Assembly (NCBI GenBank): GCA_006384855.1
Contig: VCJN01000418.1
Span: forward strand, 124,001 to 188,000
Direction of reading: 5' to 3'
Length of the DNA: 64,000 bases
Source: Tetraselmis striata
Lineage: Eukaryota; Chlorophyta; Chlorodendrophyceae; Chlorodendrales; Chlorodendraceae
Shown: in pieces, positions 25,801-36,347 of the stretch
How positions within the stretch are numbered: position 1 is the stretch's first letter
Layout of the letters: the number at the start of each line of letters is the position of its first letter
Position numbers and translations under genes: made by a program
The notes under the pieces: model-generated
What the model was told of the DNA's origin: nothing
Databases searched by the model: none
Seen by the model: only the letters and a program-made list of their open reading frames with translations

Positions 25801-26062
25801 GGAGTTCAGGGATTTTATTAGTAGTCAGGTTATTGCGTCAACACCTGAGGACTTCACTGCCTTTATTTTGGGCGCCCCCCCCTCCCTTCACGGCGCCCTG
25901 GATTTTACTGGGAATGGGAAATTTTTTCAGCTATGGCGTCGGGCCCTCGCTTACATTGCCTTTTTTGTTGCACATGTATCGCACTCCCGAAATGCTTTGC
26001 TCCGCGGGTTGGGGCTTGCCCCAACTCGCATTACTCGAATGGGCCGACGCCCAAACGGGTAG
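22831..26062 (+). pseudogene. LINE ORF2 (APE endonuclease, RT, zinc knuckle), inactivated
   Basis: From 22844 the frame encodes GDWNMDERELTALLRRW and later SDHFLVLSSF, the GDxN and SDH motifs of APE endonucleases. RT motifs follow: FIDFRKAYDTVPHELL (about 24350), RGLRQGCPASPILFN (about 24530) and LYADDAVG (about 24680). The C-terminus has CPACGGGEYETIEHMLVECP (about 25697-25756), a CCHC-type knuckle usual in LINEs. Three in-frame stops interrupt one otherwise continuous frame: TGA 24809-24811, TAA 25457-25459 and TGA 25634-25636. A 20-nt G run at 22843-22862 also shifts the frame just before the GDWN motif. The element therefore cannot encode a full ORF2 product. I infer an L1-like clade, but the clade is not settled. 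Confidence 0.9.
22843..22862 (+). repeat. Poly-G tract inside the LINE endonuclease motif, 20 nt
   Basis: The preceding codons read VIVV and the following ones DWNM, as expected around the V-x-GGDWN motif. The G run therefore sits where a short native G run encoded GG. Its length is not in the class that keeps the frame (n = 1 mod 3), so it causes a frameshift. Confidence 0.85.
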
Positions 26063-26320
26063 GGCGGACCTTTCGTGGTCAGTGCCGGGTATTTTGATGG
26101 CAGTGTTTTAGACGGTGATCCAACAGTATTGGAAATTCCGTCACTGGCCTCCAATTAGTCTTGCAGAATGCTTCGACAATTTGCTTGATGACTATAACGG
26201 AGCGTCGCCTACCCAGGGCTTTCCGTAGCTGGATCGCTGCCTAAACAGCCGTCGTAGAGACGCTGCAAGGGTTTCACTATTACCAGTCCTGTCCCGGGGT
26301 CGAAAATAAAAAATTTCCCC

Positions 26321-26404
26321 CGGCGTCCCTACCGGCGCAGTACCTGTAGATTGGGTTTCCCCGGTTGATGCATCAGCCCTTCGGGGTGCGAATGAGGCAA
26401 TGGT
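26321..26404 (+). mobile_element. SINE fragment, left part (interrupted by LINE)
   Basis: The segment around GGTTGATGCATCAGCCCTTC matches the minus strand of 35180-35240. It stops at the LINE copy inserted at 26405 and resumes at 26829, giving one SINE-like repeat split by a younger insertion. Confidence 0.7.
26392..26404 (+). repeat. Target-site duplication (left), 13 bp
   Basis: ATGAGGCAATGGT is repeated exactly at 26816-26828, flanking the minus-strand LINE copy. Confidence 0.85.
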
Positions 26405-26815
26405 TTTTTTCCGCCCCCGGGACATGATTGGTATCATTGAAACCCTTGCAGCGTCCCTACGACGGCCGTTTAGGCAGCAATCCAGCTACGGAAAGCCATG
26501 GGTAGGCGACGCTCCGTTATAGTCATCAAGACCACGAAAGGTCCGCCCTACCCGTTTGGGCGTCGGCCCATTCGAGTAATGCGAGTTGGGGCAAGCCCCA
26601 ACCCGCGGAGCAAAGCATTTCGGGAGTGCGATACATGTGCAACAAAAAAGGCAATGTAAGGGAGGGCCCGACGCCATAGCTGGAAAATTTTCCAATTCCC
26701 AGTAAAATCCAGGGCGCCGTGAAGGGAGGGGGGGACCCCGCCCAAAATAAGGTGTTGACGCAATAACCTGACTACTAATAAAATCCCTGAACTCCGGAAC
26801 TAACAACCCAAAAGT
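26405..26815 (-). mobile_element. 5'-truncated LINE copy inserted in a SINE
   Basis: On the minus strand this copy carries the C-terminal ORF2 coding part (TFGLLVPEFRDFISSQVIAS onward) and the 3' tail, ending in a short poly-A seen as a T run at 26404-26410. A 13-bp target-site duplication flanks it. Relative to the larger element it lacks about 110 bp between the tail and the coding end, at a TCAA microhomology. It lies 3'-to-3' with the larger LINE, forming an inverted repeat around 26150-26600. Confidence 0.85.
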
Positions 26816-26828
26816 ATGAGGCAATGGT
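26816..26828 (+). repeat. Target-site duplication (right), 13 bp
   Basis: This is an exact copy of 26392-26404. Confidence 0.85.
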
Positions 26829-26940
26829 CTACGGGCTATGCCCGACCGACTGCAGTTGGCGCAAGAGGTCAAGCGCTGGGGCGGCTTCGGCCGATGCCCT
26901 GGGGCGAACTTTACTTTATTTTTACTTTTTATCTGTAGAC
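26829..26940 (+). mobile_element. SINE fragment, right part
   Basis: It continues the repeat interrupted at 26404. The segment including CTGCAGTTGGCGCAAGAGGT, up to TTTACTTTATTTTTAC, matches the minus strand of about 35085-35190. Confidence 0.75.
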
Positions 26941-28540
26941 TGAAAATACGAAAGTTGTTCTTATCCGTATCTGGTGGTGCGCCTCACAAAATTCCGGCTT
27001 TGTCCCGGTGGATCTGCATGCCGAGCTTGATTTGTTTTCGTCTCCCGTCTTAGTTTACCCGTCCTAGGGTCATCATACCCTGCCCTCAAGTCATTTCTAT
27101 CGCCGCCTGGGCTACTATTAAAGCCCTACTTAGGGCGTGATGCGCGATTTTTGGCCTATATTAACTATCGTTGTTGACCTTGCTGAATATACACAATGAT
27201 CTTCCCTGTCTTTTGATCTCCAGCACGTGTTGTGCCTCCGCATGAATGGCTTGGCTGCGGTCGCGTCGATGGTGGCGGACGATCTCGAGAGAGTTGTTGT
27301 CTCAGGTGAGAAGCGGGCTTGCACGCGACTTGTACGGTGGGTGGGAGGGAGAAGAAACGCAAAGGGGGTGTGGCGTAGCGTGCCGTAGTGACAGCAGGAT
27401 GGAGCTGGAGCTGGGTGTGACGTCGCACATATGCTCAGTCTGCCCCGCGCTTAGCTACATGATTGTGTAGCCAACCCAATCGACCCATTGTATGCTCTTT
27501 TTTTCTCCGTGCCTATTCATGTGCAATGTTCCGGGCACCGTTACCCGACACTCCCGTCGTATGTCTGTTGCTTTTAAATACTCAAATATATATTTAGCCC
27601 GGCGACATCTACCTTTCACGGCGTGTACGCTGCGTCATGTTGTGATTAGTGGTAGCTGTTACACCACTAGCGTGACAACAAGTAGGGGGGCGGCTTGCGC
27701 GGCATGCGGCGGGCGGCCTGCGCACCAGGCAATCGCGTGGGGGATTAGTTGTCCATGCTCACAGACGCAAATACGGTACATTTGAGGGGGGGGGGGGGGG
27801 GTTCTCAACTGGCTCACCCTCTCGGGAGACACGGGGTGACGACGAGCGAAATGCGTGGCCTGCGGCGGGCCGCGCGGCCTGCGGCGGGCTGCGCGGGTGC
27901 CGCACGGGCTGCCGGCGCGGCTGCGGGGGGCTGCCTGCGCGGAAAGGCTAGATTGGGGTGTGGTGCGGGGGCTAGGGCGGGCCGCGCGGGCTGCGGCGGG
28001 CTCCGCGGGGTGAGATGCGGAGGCTGTGCCGGGCCGCCACGCGGGGTGGAATGCGGGCCATTACCCGGGCGGGGGTGGGATGCGGAGTAGCGACTATACT
28101 CGTACATGCACTTGCACTCGTATGGCCCGGGACGGGGCATCACGTGGGGATGGGGCTCACCGTTGGATTCAATTATTCTTATCGTACGGCTGTATAACTA
28201 ACGATCGTGGCTGGCTGGCTGGGTTAAAGTACTTAGTATTGCATCACAGTAGATAAGCGCTTTGTTCGGCTACCAACTATCGCCGCGGCCGCCCGAATAC
28301 TCGAACCCGGGTGCCCGTACGGCAATAAAGCGAAGCGTACTGAGCGAACAATCGACGCTTCGCTGGATTAATTGTTGTTGTTGGCCGTGCGTGTTGAAAA
28401 TACACATTGCTCTTCCCATGTATGTCCCAATTTGACCTCAGCCCTGTTTGTGTGTATTTCGGCATTGATCATGCTTGCAGTTTTTTTCCCTATATACCTA
28501 TTCGCATGGCCTTTAGAGGACTGCATGATACGTGCTTTCA
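26941..28540. other. Repeat-rich spacer, no gene recognised
   Basis: No coding frame with family features was seen. A block at 27150-27210 resembles 28375-28425 (TGTTG...CTTCCC), a diverged dispersed repeat. 27786-27800 is a G homopolymer. On the minus strand, 28290-28320 has a GGTTCGAGT box that could be a tRNA-related SINE trace, but it is too weak to call. Confidence 0.45.
27838..28080 (+). repeat. GC-rich degenerate tandem region
   Basis: Variants of GCGGCGGGCCGCGCGG recur at irregular spacing with C-poor, G-rich asymmetry. Open frames here are compositional artefacts (Ala/Gly/Arg-rich). Confidence 0.6.
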
Positions 28541-28642
28541 CTAGCGGACACTATGCGGGTTCGTGCAGCTGGGCCGTAAGAGAGCTAACATGTTTCGCAA
28601 AGCCTAAGCGAGAACAAAGTTGTAAAAAATTTCAAATTTGCT
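28541..28642 (+). repeat. Dispersed repeat, copy 1
   Basis: This copy resembles 30186-30297 over about 100 bp, sharing TATGCGGGTTCGTGC, TAAGCG.GAA.AAAGTTGTAA and TTCAAATTTG. I could not assign it to a family. Confidence 0.55.
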
Positions 28643-28711
28643 GATCGCATGTCTTTCTCATCTGGCGGGACTTGCAAGAATATAAGAGGGTGGAAACGAG
28701 AGGCGCTACAA

Positions 28712-28713
28712 TA

Positions 28714-28770
<57 letters not shown>
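28712..28770. repeat. (TA)n microsatellite
   Basis: Nearly pure alternating TA of about 58 nt with one CA interruption, followed by a purine-rich G/A block to about 28800. Confidence 0.95.
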
Positions 28771-28773
<3 letters not shown>

Positions 28774-28800
28774 AGGGGGGGAGGGGAGGGGGGGGGAGGT

Positions 28801-30185
28801 AATGGAATGTCATTGCCTTATTTGGTCCTCGCACTTCATACTTCTCTGCCGCTTTTATTACGGTGTTAAGAAAACTAGTACATGACCCAGTGTTGCGGCA
28901 CGAGAGGATAATGTCTGCGGCGTGCGGTCTCTACTTCGGATTGCATGCTGCCAACATGACTTGCCCCCCACGCCCAACCCCTTCAGCCGTCGGCATCGCG
29001 ACGCCGCACTCATACTCCTTCGCCTAGCGAGGTCAAACCCCAAGACGTGCAGACACCGGAGAACCCGGTGCGCCATACCGCCGACCCACGCGCGCGCCCC
29101 CGCGTGCTCTCAGACAGATTGCCTGCTTATTCGCGATTTGTATACTTTTTGTCGGAGCGCCCGACGACCACCCGCCTCCCATCTAAGATCCACTGCGCGC
29201 AGTCAACGCCGCGCCACCAAGCCCGATACCCGTCGGAGCCACTCCCGGCTCTGCCAAAAACACTGACTCGCAGCGCCGTGGGAGCGCGATCTCGGCCCTC
29301 GCGGCCAACCCGACTACCCCGGTTATTTTCGCGACCGATGCCGGCACATGCGCGCCGCTTGCTCTAGCGCGGGGCGCCGGCTTGGCGCGCGGGATGCCCG
29401 CCTCCGGCCGGCACCGCAGCACCCCCGCAAGCTAGCGCGCCTTCACTGATCACGCCGAGAGACCGAGACCGAGACCGATATCGAACAGCCGTTCGTCCCC
29501 GACCCAAAGGGGGGCGGCGGCCCCGTCGAATCCCCCCCCCCCCCCCCCCCCCCCCGCCACGAGATCTAGCTGTAGACGGCCGCGGCAACCCCGCGGCAAC
29601 CATGTACATGTTACCGCGGAAAGTGTTGTGCGCACAGACCCGGGCCCCCGACCCGCCGTCGACCCCGCTTCGCTCTCCAACCGCGATGCACATCAAGTTG
29701 GGCCCAACACCCCCGCCGGACTCCACACTCCCCCGCACAGCCGATCTGCGGGACACACCGAAGCTCTCCACTTCCCGGCCAGGGCACATCGCGCGCTCGG
29801 TTAATCCAGCATCGCAGCGCCCCCGACTTCCCCCGAGCCCAACATATTTAGCGCTGCCGGCGGGGCGCCTTGGCTGCCTCAGCCGGAGCGCAGCAGCTTT
29901 GCTAGTGAGGAGGGGGAGGGAGGGGAAGGGGCGTCCATAGGGTCGTCGTAGCTGCACCCCCCGGTATAACGGGCTACAGCTATAGATAGGAAGGAGACTG
30001 CTTGGGTTTGTATGGGGCCCTAAAAAGCACGAGGAATGCCCGGTCAGAGAGTGGACTAGGGTACGGGTAGGGGCGGGAAGGGTTTACAAAAAATCAAAAA
30101 GGAAAATACAAAGGAGACGAAATATGCCCGCTAGCCGGGGGACTTGGCCTTCATAGGGTTGCACGCTGCGCACTATTACATATTA
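28801..30185. other. GC-rich non-coding spacer
   Basis: No recognisable gene. The frames at 28922-29367 and 29364-29957 are Pro/Arg/Gly-rich, overlap on both strands and look compositional. A 24-nt C run lies at 29532-29555. Confidence 0.45.
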
Positions 30186-30297
30186 GTGGAGCTTATGCGG
30201 GTTCGTGCCGCCGTGCCGTTAGACAGTTGGCCCATTTAGCATCAAAGACTAAGCGGGAATAAAGTTGTAAGAAGGTTCAAAATTCAAATTTGATACT
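30186..30297 (+). repeat. Dispersed repeat, copy 2
   Basis: Second copy of the repeat at 28541-28642. It lies just upstream of the tyrosine-recombinase fossil, so it could be an element terminus, although this is unproven. Confidence 0.5.
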
Positions 30298-30799
30298 CGC
30301 CGTATTGTGGTTACGGCGGTCAGGATTTGGCCCGGTCGTCCCTGTGAGCGATGTAACGCAACCCCTTTTTGGCTCTACAAGGTGTGAGCGGCTAGGGGCG
30401 TGGTGCTGATGGCAGTTCCCCACTTTCCGTGGTGGCGGCTGCCCCTGACCTATGCACCAACATGCCCTTCGTCCGCTTGCCGCTTTGTATTCCGCGGCGC
30501 AGGTAGCGTCTCGTTGTGAGAGGCTTGTGACTATCCAGCGCCGCCGCGGGATTCTGCGAGAATTATAGACATGGGCGGGCACCGTGCCTCCGCCATTGAC
30601 TCCTACCCCGGAAACATGTACCGATTGGGATATGTTAATGTTCTTTGCTGAATATTGGCATCGCCACCATCATGGATGCAAGACGATGCGTGACGGAAAC
30701 AGACCATGTATGCACCATGCGGTATTGCAATTCGCGACCGCCTTGCGTGAACTGCGGATGCCCAAACCACGCCAACCTCGTGTATCCTGCGAGCGTTGT

Positions 30800-31530
30800 C
30801 AACTACCTGAGCGGCTACAAACGTGACCAAGTGGAATGGGCTACGCGGAGAGCGGCGCCGCGCCGTTGGACTACGCAACCTGGTGGAGCTTGTCCAATTC
30901 ATGGACGTCTTGATTTCATGGGCCACCGCTGATGTGGTGATCGTTGCCGTTGTAGTGCATCGCGATCTTTGCATCGCGACGAATTTGTGGGAAACTGCCG
31001 CCCGCGACTTTGCTTGAGGCTGGCACCCTGGAATTGACAGATTTCTTGATGCACGGTGTGGATATTCTACATGCATGGGAGCTTATTGTTGTTGGTCGTC
31101 CAACCGCGGATAACCGTGTGTTGGCCGAGCCGCACTACGGCACCAATGAGAGCCTGGCCACTCACAGCGGCGTCATGGAGCTTGAGCTGCTGCCTTCCAG
31201 CAGTGAGTCACTCTTCTTACTCCGTCGATTAGGCCGAGCGAGATGCCTCTGCCATGGCTGACACCGGACGGTCGTTGGCATTTTTTACATTCCGCCCCCC
31301 AAAGGTTGGACGCCCCGCTGGGTTTCATGCACACGACATGAGCAGTGCCGCCATGAACGTTCGTTTGAAGGGGCAGTTGCGTGTCGGTGGTCTTAATGAA
31401 GGCCACACCTTGCATGGTGTGAAACGAGGCCGTTTGCTGCATGATATTGTGGTGGGGAGGTGAGAGCGTTTCACAAATCCCCTGTGGGCGGCACCCGCCG
31501 CTAGGCAGCGGCCCAATATGACCGGAGGAT
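30800..31530 (+). pseudogene. Tyrosine-recombinase (DIRS/Crypton-like) fossil
   Basis: Several plus-strand frames, joined by frameshifts, encode a decayed recombinase: LVELVQFMDVLISWATADVV (from about 30859) and DLCIATNLWETAARDF (about 30964), then LEAGTLELTDFLMHGVDILH (about 31014) and SSAAMNVRLKGQLRVGGL (about 31344), followed by HTLHGVKRGRLLH (about 31402-31440). The last block fits the H-x-x-R region of algal tyrosine recombinases, with Lys where the catalytic Arg is expected. A possible tyrosine is at about 31517. I know this pattern from DIRS-like and Crypton-like elements. Gene boundaries are not visible. Confidence 0.6.
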
Positions 31531-33639
31531 ATAGGTGCGGCAAGCCTAGCGGCACCACACCCACCTCCAAGTGGTGGGCGCTAGCAACCCCTAAGACCCG
31601 CAGTGCCCGGCTGGGCGCGGCAGGTGGCTGAGCGGGGTGGCCGGTTGTGGCGGGTCCTCGGATCTTGCGACCACCAGGGAGCCGTACGAGGGCTTTTTCA
31701 ATAATACTCGGTAGCGCATGTTGGTCCCACCGGGCAGCAACCATGTACGGGGGGCTGCTATGAAAAAGTAATTCTTGTACGACCTAAGTTTTGCGTCGGC
31801 CTCTCCGAGATCCGCCTACGGGTGGGGAGGGCGTGTGTACGACTCGGACGGGGGCAGCATACTCGCGAGGGATGTGCGAAACAAAACTGCGTTCTCGTAA
31901 CCTCGGTACGACCTGCGACCGACCTGCAGAAGATCTAGCGTACCCCCCGCCACTCGTATATGTTCCACCTGTGAATAACTCGAATCCCGGCTAATACCGC
32001 GGAGTGTTCGACGGCACCCTGCTACTGCCGAACCGTTCTAAACACCCGGGAAACCCTCAACAGTCCCGTGAAAACGGGCGCCGACTTCAAGCGCGAGGAG
32101 ACGGGAGCCCGGCACTTAGTATGAAAGACGGCGCGGGCGTTCGGGGGCGGGCATGCCGGGTCTAGCAGCGACTCAGGGGCCAGAAGCCAGGAGCCAGAGT
32201 GCCCTGAGGGAGTCGCGGACAGGCAGCGGGAGGAGTCAGTTAGCAGCCAGCCCGGTCTGACCGTTGACGGGCGGCTACAACGACGGGGCGCGCTGTGGCG
32301 GCAAGTGGCGCGCATGCGAGCAAGATCGGCTTGCCGACCACGGAGCGCCGACACGCGGACGGGGGGGGGGGGGGGGGGGGGGCTTTCCCCTCCAGTCCCC
32401 CTAATGGATGCTACCGCAAGAGCTAATGCGGGTGAGATGGAGGCATCATCGGCAGACCGCGGCCGAGGTCGGCGGACCTCCGAAGCCGGCGCGGCGAGGC
32501 GATCAGCGCCGCGACCTGCGGGATACTTTTAGCGATGGCGGCAGGTGGAGCCAAGACGCAGCATGGCGACCGTAAATTGCGCGGCACCGATGCATCATTG
32601 AATTGCAGGAAAGCCTTTTACACCTTCCTTTTACACAGGGCGAGGGGCGACTACTGCATCGCTATTCCTCGTACTGCCAATTAATGGTGGTCGCTCATAA
32701 CGACCGCCCGTGGTTTCCGAACAATAACTCAGCTTTTGATCACATGTTGGAAGGAGCGGGGCTTGGAAACGATGGATAGGATACGAAGGAAGCTCGAGCT
32801 ATATTTACACTGCATGTGTTCCCTACTATGGTTAGAGATGACAAACCCCGAGAACAATTCCTTGCCTGAGAGCGGCAGGCAATAGCACGTTGTAATCAAT
32901 TTCATCTTCAATTTCATGTGGGCGCCATCGCCATGTGATGAGAACTACATTAGGTTATGTGCACCCCGCCCGCCATCGGGACCGGCTGATGCCGATGAAT
33001 ATGGCTCCGTGATAAGTTTTAACGTTTTCAAGTCGTTAGATCTTACCCATGTTGGCTAATGCGCGAGCGTGATGACATTCACGCGCCACACTATAGTCCA
33101 GCCATTGTTGTCCCAAATGATCAACAACCCAATAACGCGTAATTTGGCTGGGGTTTCAGTCCCGCCTCGCGCGCCTTGCTGGAAACCCGCGCGCCTCGAT
33201 TGAACAACATCTGGTTTGCGCTCGCGGCATCTTGCTTTGGCGACGTAGTGAATGCGTCGCGGACTAGAAGGTCGCTTATCATTGCCGCCATCTTGCCACC
33301 CAAGCACTGCGTTAGCGTGCGTTCATCGATTATTTTTTGGTTGACGTGTGCCATGTGAGGAGACGGCCCGCTGACCCCGCAAAGCGGTTTTGGAACCGCT
33401 GATGTGGACCATGCATGCGTGAAACCGTCGATACCCGATGTGCCGGGGCAGAGCACCCGTGAAAATAGATGCGCATACTTGGCGGTGATCTCGTCATCGC
33501 TGAACACGTCCAGAATCCGTTTCTAATGGAACTCGATTCTGGCAACTGCCCAACATTGCTTGATAAACTCGGTGCGTCATGTGCTGACCGCCCATTGTGA
33601 TGGGTCCTCCTCCTTCAAGTCGGATTCATCGTCGGCGCA
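31531..33639. other. Spacer without recognised gene
   Basis: Nothing convincing is seen. 32361-32382 is a 22-nt G run. A minus-strand open frame at 33121-33507 (128 aa, starting MFSDDEITAKYAHLF) is the longest plausible frame but has no recognised motif. It could be part of the decayed DIRS-like element to its right. Confidence 0.4.
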
Positions 33640-34683
33640 TTATTGTACGAGGGCGTGATCGCATGGCGGCCACTTGATTTGCATATTGATGTCGTATCGG
33701 AGCTTCCATATCTCGCACACAGTGTGAAACACCCGTGGTCCGCCTCACACGTGCCTAATTTATGTCTCTCTCAGTATTTGAGAATTCGTCAGGTAAAGCA
33801 TGGCAGAAGGTTAGAGCGTAACAACGCCGGCATCCACATTTACGCAATGTGAAATAATGAACGCCAACAAGCAATCGAGCTCCCGCTCAGTGTTGGAATA
33901 TGACTTGCCCTCGGCGGCTTTCGCAGCACATCAATGAACGCGGTTTGGAATACTGGTGTGTCTCATTGCTTGAGTTGCTCAGCTGATAAAAATTCGAAGC
34001 TGGCTACACCCACCTGTGTTTCGCCAACAACACAGTCACTGACCTACACCGCCAAACGAGGTGAAAATTGAATGCAAGATGTACGCGCATGTGGCCGTGA
34101 ATTTTGGCAACGCGCCAGCACCGCGAGTTTGCACCACTAAAATTACCGAAATGATGTTCCACTGCATGCGCATGGCGGGTGTCCACATGAATCTCTACAT
34201 GGACGACCGCTTGATGAGAGTTTTTCTCAGGCACTAGCCCATGCAAGATGCGCTATTATGGCATTTGATAATCCTACAAGCGGCGTTGGGATGGGCTGTG
34301 ATGAGAAAATGCAAGCCCCCCCCCCCCCCCCCCCCCCCGCGCCAAACGGTGTTTTGGACGCAGCACGAGATCTACTTGACTCGCGGTGGAGCCGTTTTTG
34401 AAAATCCCGCGGAGGATAAATGGCCCACGTGATGAGTTTGACGTGGGAGCTCAGCGCGCGCCGACGCGCCACACCGCAAGAGCTGGCACAAGTGGACGGT
34501 AAACTATATAGCGTGGAAAAATCTTTCCCGCTCGTGAAATTACTGTGCCGCAATATGTGGGACAAGATGGCGGGGACTAAGGCATGGGACATGCCGTCAC
34601 CACTCCACTGCCACCTATCAGATTATCTGAAGTTCGTCCTCACCGACCTATGCGCGGAGCAAAGCGGCAAGCGCATATGGTAG
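33640..34683 (+). pseudogene. DIRS-type reverse transcriptase fossil
   Basis: Frame-shifted plus-strand segments spell a DIRS-like RT: VNFGNAPAPRVCTTKITEMM then HMNLYMDDRLM (about 34087-34215), corresponding to the FGxxxAPRVFT and Y-x-DD boxes. Next come LIILQAALGWAVMRKCK (about 34270) and QTVFWTQHEIYLTRGG (about 34344), the thumb 'FLGxEID' region, and LSARRRATPQELAQVDGKL (about 34450), the connection segment. The catalytic YMDD is still readable. Stops, shifts and a 23-nt C run (34316-34338) break the gene. It may belong with the recombinase fossil at 30800-31530. Confidence 0.7.
34316..34338 (+). repeat. Poly-C tract inside the DIRS RT fossil, 23 nt
   Basis: The run sits between codons for KCK and RQTVF, where related RTs have only one or two residues. 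It is therefore an expansion of a short native C run rather than part of the ancestral gene. Confidence 0.75.
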
Positions 34684-34861
34684 CGCACATTAATCATCGG
34701 TTTCGAAGTAAGTGTGGCTAAACCTACGGCAATAATGAGGGCGATTCTGACACGTGAGTAGTCCCATATTAATCATATACTGCGCCACGCGGCAGAGGCC
34801 ACACCGATTGGGGTGTGAGAAATGAATTCAGAAATTGTGGGTATTTGGCGCTTTCCCGCCT

Positions 34862-34932
34862 ACGGGTAGGGGCAAGTGTAAGACTCTTGCTTCGTTCGCA
34901 ACGGGCGCATGTTCGAATCCTGCCAGTGACCA
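34862..34932 (+). repeat. tRNA-like (SINE-type) segment
   Basis: The segment GGGGCAAGTGTAAGACTC followed by GCATGTTCGAATCCTGCC resembles A-box and B-box promoter elements of a tRNA-derived SINE. The ends do not pair as an acceptor stem, so I do not call a tRNA gene. Confidence 0.4.
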
Positions 34933-35039
34933 TGCCCCCCGGACGCACACACATTCCGCGCATTGCTCGCCCACCGCAAAGTCCGAAGGACTTGGGCGGC
35001 GGGCGGCGGTCCCGGGGCGAGCAGAGGGAGAGATCGCGG

Positions 35040-35330
35040 TACTCGCAGCTGCGCCGCCTTATCTATATTGCGCGCCCGTAAAAATAAAGTAAAGTTCGCC
35101 CCAGTAAATTGGCCGAAGCCGCCCCAGCACTTGACCTCTTGCGCCAACTGCAGTCGTGGGTCTGGCATAGCCCGTAGATCATTGCCTAATTCGAACCCCG
35201 AAGGGCTAATGCATCAACCGGGTAAACCCAGGACACGCCGGGACGAAATACATCGACCAGGAGTCGATCCAGGGACCTCCCGCGTACGGGACGACCGCTC
35301 AACCGAGCGGACAAGTGATGGATGTACCTT
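35040..35330 (-). mobile_element. tRNA-derived SINE-like repeat
   Basis: On the minus strand the head reads like a tRNA: GGTTGAGCGGTCGTCCCGTA, then GGTCCCTGGATCGACTCC as a B box, near 35310-35265. The body (35240-35085) matches 26345-26404 plus 26829-26940, which shows that the latter pair is one interrupted copy. Confidence 0.65.
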
Positions 35331-35669
35331 GATATTGCGCGCCCGTGTCGCACTACTAATTTTAACTTTATTTAGTTCGTACGGGCAAAATGCCCGCCGA
35401 GTGCGCGCGCACTACCTGAAGCGACTACTAGCAACGGAATATATAGCCGCCATATTGAAGCCCCGACGGCGTGCGAACACGGGCTCGAAACCTAATCCTT
35501 ACATGCTGCATAACAGGGCATATAAACACCCAACCTGAAACGCGGCAGGCCATCTCGTCTCAGACAAGCGATTCGCCAACACCACGGCCGTTTGCATTTT
35601 TCGCGAGCACACGCCACTGCATCCATGCGGCATGGGCTACTAGTTCGAGGGTGCACCATGAGCCTGCAA
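35331..35669. other. Spacer before the left arm
   Basis: No gene recognised. Homology to the right arm begins at about 35670. Confidence 0.5.
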
Positions 35670-36347
35670 TTCGATGCCATGTGGCGTGCAGCCTTCCAGT
35701 GGATTTGTTCCCCTGTCTATGTTATTTTGCGGCCTGTAGTAACAAGTCAATGTAGATTATGGGTATCATCTTCCTAGTTCTAGTAGCGGCCGAATTATCA
35801 CATTCCAATTTAAAACGTAGATTATGTGCTACAATCATGCATGGCAAAATAAGCATGGACATGAAAGTTGCAAAGATTCAAATCCGGTAAAAGTTGGCCT
35901 ACGAAATAATGTCGTAGATGCGGATCTTGTGCTGCCGCAAAAAGAAGTAAATAAGAAAGTAGCAAAGAGAGGTAAGAGTAAGTAAGAAAATGTTATTTTC
36001 CGAGAGGGGGGGGGGGCATCCGGTGCAGTCCACATTTGCAGCAGTTGCGCTTCTGATTGACAACGGGGGAAGGCCATCACAAAGCACAGGTGCAAGATGC
36101 GCTAAATTTGTAGCAGATGTTACTCCACCCCTTGAGGTGTACAGCAACAGCGCAATTAAAGATTGAAAGAATAGAATGGTATGGAAAGGGACAAGCAGGC
36201 CGGATGCATTTATCGAGCACCACATTCATCTGTAGCTCATTGAAGTGCACAGCGCCATAGAGTGGGAGAACCAATTTCAAGGAGGCAGACGTTTATGGTA
36301 GCCAGTATCTTGAGGGGTCATCGTTGCAGGCAGTCACAGTAGCCGCA

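Larger units (their letters stand above)
22450..26320 (+). mobile_element. Near full-length, decayed APE-type LINE retrotransposon
   Basis: This is a non-LTR element with an APE-like endonuclease, reverse transcriptase, C-terminal zinc-knuckle and an A-rich 3' end at about 26306-26318. Its 3' tail recurs at 1-207 (+), 26405-26815 (-) and 44641-44766 with 52424-52545 (-), so the family has been active repeatedly in this region. The 5' end is uncertain: plausible endonuclease N-terminal sequence (WNLHGSW) begins near 22497, and no ORF1 was identified upstream. Confidence 0.85.

Noticed and set aside
28900-29960. Long overlapping open frames on both strands
   Set aside because: They are Pro/Arg/Gly-rich and mutually antisense, as expected from high GC without stops. 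No family motif.
34862-34932. tRNA gene
   Set aside because: B-box-like GTTCGAATCC is present but no acceptor stem pairs, and the segment sits in a repeat-rich area. Kept only as a SINE-type trace.
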